Below, piece after piece: positions 6,101-9,515 of a stretch of DNA of 9,515 nucleotides; the first letter of the stretch is position 1; the number at the start of each line of letters is the position of its first letter. The DNA lies in NCBI GenBank assembly GCA_051881635.1, contig JBJEQG010000145.1, positions 1-9,515 on the forward strand, read 5' to 3'. This stretch comes from JBJEQG01 sp051881635. Lineage in GTDB: Bacteria; Bacillota; Clostridia; Oscillospirales; Acutalibacteraceae. Below the pieces are notes generated by a model. That model made no database searches. It was not told the DNA's origin and saw nothing but the letters and a program-made list of their open reading frames with translations. The position numbers were made by a program, and so were the translations under genes.

Positions 6101-6202
6101 CGTGCCGATGAATTGGAAATGTTCCTTTACGGCGATTATGTTTCTGACGGCAGAAACAATAAACATAACTTCCCCGACCCTGTTTGTATTTCATTCCCAT
6201 AA
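3176..6202 (+). CDS. Secreted GH24 lysozyme with SH3b and Big_2 domains; SH3b inserted in the catalytic domain
   Basis: 1008 aa, TTG start. It should hydrolyse the MurNAc-GlcNAc bond of peptidoglycan outside the cell. Domains in order: a signal peptide with a long basic n-region (1-30), hydrophobic core 31-50 and likely cleavage after A52; SH3b 1 (57-113) and SH3b 2 (118-174), both with LNLRKGAGT and GYC; six Big_2-like repeats (about 178-249, 252-330, 332-401, 404-482, 486-558, 563-636); another beta domain (640-736); and a T4-type GH24 domain (751-988). Its catalytic Glu is probably E763 in EKEGF, with D772 nine residues later as in T4 lysozyme E11/D20, and T780 in PTIGHGY. FSYNLGTGW (841-849) and GLLYRRADELEMFLYGDY (971-988) are further GH24 hallmarks. 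A third SH3b (about 874-936) lies between these two hallmarks, splitting the fold. No LPXTG or membrane anchor is present, so SH3b/Big_2 probably bind the wall. It is monocistronic. Confidence 0.9.
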   Translation: MSEQRYIPKRQSAKRYATSTPISSTVLYRHLTVLASAVALAALPVTAVCVNAATTATTTDVLNLRKGAGTNYGVVEVLNNNTKVTVLDTSNNAWFKVMLNNGTTGYCSADYLNISGKAVVSTALNLRKGAGTGYSSITVMPKGTAVTILSTSGSWARVKTSDGVIGYCAVEYLTMDTSVVLSSSKINLGVGSTEKLTADTAVTWSSSNTSVVSVNSDGTLKALKTGTATVKAKSKANSASTASCTVIVTEQALKSIQLSETSKTLYIGEVFQLKATTTPANFTLKYSTDNTKAVRVGGDGTVTALAEGTANITVTDEIGLVKAVCTVTVKAVPELIEESHCVAIGGVRTLACSAAKWDSENPNIAVADSKGNVTGVKVGTTYINAYDEGNHLIFRSVMTVQDKGFTSITIQNQKTTACIGESFNLNAVTNTGKGSLYYRSRNESIATVDGKGNVTAVGEGTAVIVVYDKTATIKETLTVKVKELCMINSIQSTASVSAGSSIRLDFSTNDSDALQWTSSNESVAAVKNGVVSGFKSGTATITATTPSGDKKSCTVTVNSVSTGSVVGISRSASSVCVGQTLYLTGWASKSNVRWKSSNTAIATVSDGFVYAKSTGKVAITVNDANGHTAVCVVTVKEAEPVQFVYSQPNSATLNSTVTLIAITDTNRDSVKFVIDENGTKKEVTATSKVKEDGTYVWKANYKATTAGTFAVKAYSTLKGSTTWETCNGGTADIFVSEQTSKTQTAVRELRASSEMIAFIAEKEGFVSEVTADTLANNIPTIGHGYVVWEGETFYNNLTKSQGFALLVRAVNEDSYTSKVNAMLIDNNVAFNQQQFDALVSFSYNLGTGWTSSSDLKNILLNSIGTDTSSTVLTGTVNASTGLNLRKSPTTSSEVITILPNGSTVTLLSSEKYNSVWYKVKTSDGTIGYCSSSYLVVKTTNAVRKDLNFVNKNALIKEMLAYHHAGGVCYYGLLYRRADELEMFLYGDYVSDGRNNKHNFPDPVCISFP
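3707..5083 (+). repeat. DNA encoding six tandem Big_2-like domains
   Basis: Six degenerate units of about 70-80 codons share W/Y-x-S-x-N-x-x-(I/V)-A/V-x-V, G-x-(V/L)-x-(A/G)-(L/V)-x-x-G-x-(T/A) and a closing C-T-V-x-V strand. They diverge at DNA level, though short stretches such as AAGGGTAATGTTACGG recur (near 4283 and 4529). The units are bacterial Ig-like folds acting as spacer or adhesive stalk. Confidence 0.8.
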
Positions 6203-6208
6203 AAAATA

Positions 6209-6241
6209 AAGCCGCTTATCACAAATAGGCGGCTTGTTTTT
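6209..6241 (+). terminator. Rho-independent terminator of the lysozyme gene
   Basis: An 11-bp stem (6209-6219 with 6225-6235, one G-T pair), loop CACAA, then GTTTTT. It starts seven bases after the stop codon. A weaker hairpin, GCAAATT (6252-6258) with AATTTGC (6267-6273) followed by TTTT, comes next and may be a back-up. Confidence 0.9.
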
Positions 6242-6315
6242 ATGTAAAAAGGCAAATTCAAAGTAAAATTTGCTTTTGATTTGGATTTTTCTTTAATTTG
6301 TCTTTATTTTTTTCA

Positions 6316-6356
6316 ATTTATGGTTTATAATTGAGTAAAGCATTTATGGCTTATAA
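6316..6356 (+). promoter_or_regulatory. proC promoter region with a 15-bp direct repeat
   Basis: TATAAT (6326-6331) is the best -10; the -35 is poor (TTTATT at 6303-6308, 17 bp spacing). ATTTATGGTTTATAA (6316-6330) recurs as ATTTATGGCTTATAA (6342-6356) with one mismatch, 26 bp apart. The first copy overlaps the -10 and the second the predicted start region, so a regulator binding site is possible. Confidence 0.45.
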
Positions 6357-6375
6357 ATCTCATAAGAGTTTATTT

Positions 6376-6391
6376 GAGGTGTTACACAATG
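6376..6391 (+). promoter_or_regulatory. Ribosome binding site deciding the proC start
   Basis: GAGGTG (6376-6381) lies seven bases before ATG (6389-6391). The frame can be opened at a TTG at 6374, but that codon overlaps this site and would add five residues before the Rossmann strand, so ATG 6389 is preferred. Confidence 0.75.
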
Positions 6392-7195
6392 AGTGAAAAA
6401 AGAATTGGTTTTGTAGGTGCAGGCAATATGGCGACTGCTATAATCAACGGTGTGTTGAGAAATAAGGCGAAAGCACCGGAATTTTTGGAAATATATGATT
6501 TAGACGAAGAAAAATGCCGTATCATGTATGAAAAAGGCGTATGTTGCTCCCACTCAATTCAGGAGCTTTCCGAAAATTGTGATATTATCGTTTTGGCTGT
6601 CAAGCCACAAAACTATGATGAGGTTCTTGCCGAATTGAAAAAGTCCATAACGGAGGATAAAGTTGTTGTTTCCATTGCGGCAGGTATTTCGATTGACTAT
6701 GTGCGTCAAGGATTGGGCGTTAATGTTCCTATGGTTCGTGTTATGCCGAATACACCTTTGCTTTTGGGCAAAGGGGCAACCGCCATGTGCCGCAGTGAAA
6801 ATATCTCTGATGAAGATTTCGAGGAAGTTCATGCTTTGTTTGCTTTGTCGGGCGATGTTGTTCTTTTGACAGAGGACAAGATGAACGCCGTTATCGCCGT
6901 CAACGGCAGCAGCCCCGCTTATGTTTATCTTTTTGCAAAGGCAATGCGTGATTATGCGGTATCGGTAGGTATTGACGAAAAGGTTGCCATGAGTCTGATT
7001 TGCAAGACTTTGGAGGGCAGTGCGGAAATGTTGCGTTCCAGCGGTGATACTCCCGATGTACTTATTCAAAAAGTTTCCTCAAAAGGCGGTACAACGATTG
7101 AGGCATTAAAGGTTATGAACGACAATAATATACCTGACATTATTCAGGAGGCTATGGCAGCTTGTACACGCCGTGCCGAAGAATTGGGCAAATGA
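6389..7195 (+). CDS. proC: Pyrroline-5-carboxylate reductase
   Basis: 268 aa, the usual length for the family. It reduces (S)-1-pyrroline-5-carboxylate to L-proline with NAD(P)H in the cytoplasm, the last step of proline synthesis. The N-terminal Rossmann fold begins at residue 5 with IGFVGAGNMATAI (GxGxxA dinucleotide motif at 10-15), and KRIG just before it is typical. LAVKPQ (69-74) and VRVMPNTP (116-123) are conserved family segments. The all-alpha C-terminal dimerisation domain carries NGSSPAY (172-178) and the P5CR signature SSKGGTTIEAL (230-240), where many homologues have SPGGTT. No proA or proB is adjacent and the gene has its own promoter and terminator, so it is transcribed alone. 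It is unrelated in function to its neighbours and marks a core-genome stretch between the lysozyme gene and the DUF5685 operon. Confidence 0.97.
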   Translation: MSEKRIGFVGAGNMATAIINGVLRNKAKAPEFLEIYDLDEEKCRIMYEKGVCCSHSIQELSENCDIIVLAVKPQNYDEVLAELKKSITEDKVVVSIAAGISIDYVRQGLGVNVPMVRVMPNTPLLLGKGATAMCRSENISDEDFEEVHALFALSGDVVLLTEDKMNAVIAVNGSSPAYVYLFAKAMRDYAVSVGIDEKVAMSLICKTLEGSAEMLRSSGDTPDVLIQKVSSKGGTTIEALKVMNDNNIPDIIQEAMAACTRRAEELGK

Positions 7196-7241
7196 TAATT
7201 TCCGGATTGGGAAATTTTGTTTGATGATAAAGACAAAATTT

Positions 7242-7269
7242 AAAGGGCGAACAGTGTTCGCCCTTTTTT
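7242..7269. terminator. Bidirectional terminator between convergent proC and the membrane-protein operon
   Basis: A perfect 11-bp stem, AAAGGGCGAAC (7242-7252) with GTTCGCCCTTT (7256-7266), loop AGT, then a six-T run ending at 7269. On the minus strand the same stem is followed by TTTAAATTTT, so it can also end the operon coming from 9363. Confidence 0.92.
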
Positions 7270-7285
7270 AATAATTTGAACTGTT

Positions 7286-7305
7286 GGCGGCGGCGAACCG
7301 CCGCC
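7286..7305. repeat. Very GC-rich hairpin next to the terminator
   Basis: GGCGGCGG (7286-7293) pairs perfectly with CCGCCGCC (7298-7305) around CGAA; on the minus strand the loop is TTCG. There is no T-run on either side. It begins 15 bp after the minus-strand operon's last stop codon and could protect its 3' end, or be a piece of a dispersed repeat. Confidence 0.65.
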
Positions 7306-7320
7306 GCTAAAAGCCCCTGA

Positions 7321-7902
7321 TTACAATGGGAGATGAGGGTGGATTTTGAAATCATAAAAGGGATAGAACTTTGCAAGAAAACAGTCGTAAACGAACATGA
7401 AAATCAGAAAGGCAAGATATAACAACAAACACAACATCAACGGGGTGTTTACGGATACGCCCAAAAAGGAAAAATTACTGAAATCAATTCCAAAAGGAGA
7501 AATTGCGGTAAGGTCTGTTCCGAAAACAAATTTGTTCATAAGAATAAAAGCCGCAAATACAGCCGTAAACAAAATGAATTTCAATCCCCATGAAAGAACA
7601 CCGTTCTTTATGTACTCTATCTTTCTTTTGATTAAAGGATAATATCCGAAAATAAGCACAAAACACAAAACGCCCGTTTTGTCGGCACAAACCAAAAAGC
7701 TCAACAGGCTGACTGCCACATAAATCATGACACCGAAACCGTTTGAAAATTCTCTTGCCGCCGCAAAAACCGCCAATCCCGCCGCCAAAGGCAGAAAAAA
7801 ACGACCTTTCGGCAAAATTCCCGACACAATCAGCAACACAACCGCTATTGCCGTCAAAATGCCGCCATAGGCGGTCTTTTTTGTTCCATTCATCTTTTTC
7901 AT
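7321..7902 (-). CDS. Six-helix integral membrane protein of unknown function
   Basis: 193 aa from the ATG at 7902. Predicted membrane segments are at about residues 12-30, 35-50, 57-72, 76-92, 104-124 and 153-175, with a positive N-terminus (KKMNGTKK) and a basic loop after FGYYPLIKRKIEYIK (85-99). Helices 1-4 with the G-Y-Y-P-L-I-K motif resemble small Firmicute membrane proteins with an ECF-transporter S-component-like look, but I cannot assign a family or substrate. The ATG lies two bases after the stop of the J-domain gene, so translation is probably coupled; a TTG at 7917 would overlap that gene by 13 bp and is less likely. It is the last gene of a three-gene operon. The tail after the final helix (KFYPFYDFKIHPHLPL) is short and probably cytoplasmic or interfacial. 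It could anchor or be a client of the upstream J-protein; that is inference. Confidence 0.72.
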   Translation of the reverse strand: MKKMNGTKKTAYGGILTAIAVVLLIVSGILPKGRFFLPLAAGLAVFAAAREFSNGFGVMIYVAVSLLSFLVCADKTGVLCFVLIFGYYPLIKRKIEYIKNGVLSWGLKFILFTAVFAAFILMNKFVFGTDLTAISPFGIDFSNFSFLGVSVNTPLMLCLLLYLAFLIFMFVYDCFLAKFYPFYDFKIHPHLPL

Positions 7903-7904
7903 CT

Positions 7905-8495
7905 TTATCTCATACAACAGTCACAGCAACAATCCATACAAATCAACGCCTGACATACATCGCACACCGTACAGCCACTACTTGAATAAGTTTCGGCATA
8001 ACCGCCGTATGCTCCGTTTCTCTGCTTTGTAATGCGGTCAAAAGCGGCTTGGTATTCAGCATTCTGCGGCTCTTTTTCGCAAGCTGTTTTAAAATGATTA
8101 TATGCCTCCTCCAACCAACCACGACGATAGAGTATAAACCCCTTTAAATAATACCACTCCGCATTTCGTGACTCTGACGGACAAGCGTTCAAAGCCTCCT
8201 CCGCCTCAGCAAAACGGTTTGCGTTAATCAACTGACGAATTGATGAAAAGCGTGTGTTTGCCGTATGGTATGTCTGATAATCCGCACCGCTTTCACGGGC
8301 TTTTTTTCTTTCGTCCAGAATACGGTCATAGGCATCGTTAATTTCTTTCATTTTTTCCGCCGCTGTTTCCGCCAAAGGACTGTCAACATAGCGGTCGGGG
8401 TGATATTTCTTTGCAAGCTGTCTATAAGCCTGTTTTACTTCCTCATCTGTTGCGTTGGGCGATACGCCCAAAATTTCATAGGAATCTTTTTCCAT
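7905..8495 (-). CDS. J-domain (DnaJ-like) protein with TPR-like middle and Cys-rich tail
   Basis: 196 aa. Residues 4-65 are a J domain: DSYEILGVSPNATDEEVKQA, the catalytic HPD at 32-34, and EINDAYDRIL in helix IV. It should stimulate the ATPase of DnaK. Residues 84-155 look like two TPR-type helical pairs (NRFAEAEEAL...AEWYYLKGFILYRRGWLEEAYNHFKTACE). The last 22 residues contain nine Cys (175, 178, 181, 186, 189, 190, 191, 193, 194), ending CCCDCC, which could bind metal or be lipidated or membrane-associated. It lacks the G/F-rich region and zinc fingers of true DnaJ, so it is a type III specialised J-protein. The start at 8495 has AAGGGA nine bases upstream (8505-8510), inside the end of the DUF5685 gene; Met codons at 8513 and 8567 lie within that gene and have weaker sites. 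It is four bases from the upstream stop and two from the next start. Confidence 0.88.
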   Translation of the reverse strand: MEKDSYEILGVSPNATDEEVKQAYRQLAKKYHPDRYVDSPLAETAAEKMKEINDAYDRILDERKKARESGADYQTYHTANTRFSSIRQLINANRFAEAEEALNACPSESRNAEWYYLKGFILYRRGWLEEAYNHFKTACEKEPQNAEYQAAFDRITKQRNGAYGGYAETYSSSGCTVCDVCQALICMDCCCDCCMR

Positions 8496-8499
8496 AAAT

Positions 8500-9363
8500 T
8501 CATTTCCCTTCATCGGTATCTTTCTGAGGATACAAACACCTTTTTTGTACTGCCGCAATTCCCTCATACAATATATTTTCCAAAACGGCGGAAAAATCTC
8601 CCCGTAATCCTAACAAATCATAAGCGGCAATAATACGGGCAACCGTATTGTTTAAAACGGCGTTACAATAATCGGCACTGTTTCCCTGTATATCCGTATT
8701 CAAAAACGGATTGAAAGTACCTTTTTTCTTATCCTTTTCAAGGTCATCGGCGGCATCAATCAAATAAATCCACCGCCCCACATAATAACCGAACTCTTTT
8801 AAAATCGGCTTTTGAGAGTTTTCGTTGCAAAGCTGTACGCAGATTTTTGAAATCAATTCCGCCGTTGGTACGGCGGAACGGTCAACGCCAACCTGTTCAT
8901 GCTCCACCGTTTGTTGGTCTTTCATCATTTGGGCGGTATCGGATTCAATTTGCGGAAAATCCGCCGCCGCTTTTTTGTGACAGCGTGAAAACAGCAACTT
9001 CAAAAATTTTGCGGCAAATGACTTTATGCCTTTGCTGTCCGTTGCGGTATCCTCCAACTTATAATAAGTCATAATGACGGAAATGCCAGCCGCCAGGCGG
9101 AATGAACCGTCCTCCGTACCGCAACAGAACTCACACTTTTTCAGCGGATTGCAAACGCACCGTCCCCTTTGAATACACACCGTTTCTTTGTTGACGGCAA
9201 GGGATAAAACCGCCAAAACCGTACAATCATAACTCAGTGTCAGCCTTGCCAAAAAACCGTATTGTTTTCCCAACACCTTGCACAAGCCACAATAGACACT
9301 TTTGTACAAATCATAGTGTTTCACTTTCATTTCAGGCTTATGGGGCGTTAAATAACCAAACAT
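8500..9363 (-). CDS. DUF5685 family protein
   Basis: 287 aa, opening MFGYLTPHKPEMKVKHYDLY and then KSVYCGLCKVLG, the recognisable N-terminus of DUF5685. A CxxC at 25-28 and a Cys cluster (63, 69, 71, 77, 80, 81) suggest a metal site. The rest is predicted helical. Two acidic motifs, YKLEDTATD (101-109) and YLIDAADDLEKD (200-211, followed by NPF at 218-220), resemble in type and spacing the paired Asp-rich motifs of all-alpha isoprenoid synthases. This is my inference: the first is weak (E-D-x-x-x-D) and no activity is known to me for the family. The start is ATG 9363 with AAGGA upstream. A TATAAT (9400-9405, minus strand) gives a promoter. It is the first gene of the operon; the J-protein start lies four bases after its stop, and DUF5685/J-protein pairing recurs in Clostridia as I recall. 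Confidence 0.8.
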   Translation of the reverse strand: MFGYLTPHKPEMKVKHYDLYKSVYCGLCKVLGKQYGFLARLTLSYDCTVLAVLSLAVNKETVCIQRGRCVCNPLKKCEFCCGTEDGSFRLAAGISVIMTYYKLEDTATDSKGIKSFAAKFLKLLFSRCHKKAAADFPQIESDTAQMMKDQQTVEHEQVGVDRSAVPTAELISKICVQLCNENSQKPILKEFGYYVGRWIYLIDAADDLEKDKKKGTFNPFLNTDIQGNSADYCNAVLNNTVARIIAAYDLLGLRGDFSAVLENILYEGIAAVQKRCLYPQKDTDEGK

Positions 9364-9399
9364 GACTTCATTTCCTTACCGCAAATTTTTCATAACCTC

Positions 9400-9428
9400 A
9401 TTATAGCCTATTTTTCCCCTTGAATAAT
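9400..9428 (-). promoter_or_regulatory. Promoter of the DUF5685-J-membrane operon
   Basis: On the minus strand a perfect TATAAT (9400-9405) is preceded at 17 bp by ATTATT (9423-9428), a poor -35. The leader would be about 30 nt, with the ribosome site AAGGAA just before ATG 9363. Confidence 0.55.
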
Positions 9429-9479
9429 TAACATACGGTAAATTTTTGACAACAGCTCCCAAAAAAGACGGGATTTCAA

Positions 9480-9515
9480 AGGGACAGCGTCCCTGATAGG
9501 GGTTTGGGGACAAAG
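9480..9515. repeat. Hairpin plus TAGGGGTTTGGGGACAAAG tail, inverted relative to the left end
   Basis: AGGGAC (9480-9485) pairs with GTCCCT (9489-9494) around AGC, followed by GA and the 19-bp tail (9497-9515) that is the exact reverse complement of 4-22. The left block carries a different hairpin (CCAAAGGC/GCCTTTGG) in the same position relative to the tail, so this is a modular repeat with a constant tail and exchangeable hairpins. The element probably continues beyond the window. Confidence 0.7.

Noticed and set aside
2125..6202. Prophage remnant with repressor, Cro and endolysin
   Set aside because: No holin, integrase, structural or packaging genes. The lysozyme has a signal peptide, Big_2 repeats and its own promoter and terminator, unlike a phage lysis cassette.
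6554..7069. 171-aa minus-strand open frame inside proC
   Set aside because: Antisense to a well-conserved enzyme gene, with no ribosome site or family features.
7397..9074. Plus-strand open frames opposite the DUF5685 operon
   Set aside because: Low-complexity or compositionally odd translations opposite clear genes, with no ribosome sites.

Overview
The window looks like chromosomal DNA from a low-GC Gram-positive anaerobe of the class Clostridia, probably a Ruminococcus/Oscillospiraceae-like gut bacterium. This rests on AT-rich intergenic DNA, Firmicute-type ribosome binding sites, a DUF5685 protein next to a J-domain protein, a secreted Big_2/SH3b lysozyme, and dispersed hairpin repeats with a TAGGGGTTTGGGGACAAAG tail. 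The genus is inference only.

Layout. (1) Positions 1-90 are a non-coding block of three hairpins. Its first bases are the inverted partner of the last bases of the window, a 19-bp perfect match (4-22 against 9497-9515). (2) Positions 141-1970, minus strand, hold two genes: a 199-aa coiled-coil protein and a 401-aa protein built like an LXG/type VII-secreted effector (helical N-terminus, NRNEFY segment, hydrophobic hairpin, variable C-terminus). (3) Positions 2125-2949 hold two divergent XRE-family regulators. Their 234-bp shared intergenic region carries two distinct sets of operator-like sequence: three 17-bp near-repeats spaced exactly 27 bp, and an 18-bp perfect palindrome over a TATAAT next to tandem TAATTTAGGG. 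(4) Positions 3176-6202, plus strand, encode a 1008-aa secreted lysozyme: signal peptide, two SH3b domains, six Big_2-like repeats, one further beta domain, and a GH24 muramidase apparently interrupted by a third SH3b domain. It has its own promoter and a strong terminator. (5) Positions 6389-7195 encode proC, the last enzyme of proline synthesis, followed by a bidirectional terminator. (6) Positions 9363 down to 7321, minus strand, form a tight three-gene operon: DUF5685 protein, J-domain/TPR-like protein with a Cys-rich tail, and a six-helix membrane protein.

How the parts may work together. Regions 2 and 3 look like an accessory module: a putative type VII effector and helper behind a double-regulator switch. 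No secretion core, recognisable toxin domain or immunity gene is visible. The lysozyme acts outside the cell on peptidoglycan. proC is housekeeping. The DUF5685/J/membrane operon is a conserved-looking Clostridial unit of unknown function whose proteins probably cooperate at the membrane. The points most worth a second look are the SH3b insertion inside the GH24 fold, the two-operator switch, and the DUF5685-J-membrane operon.
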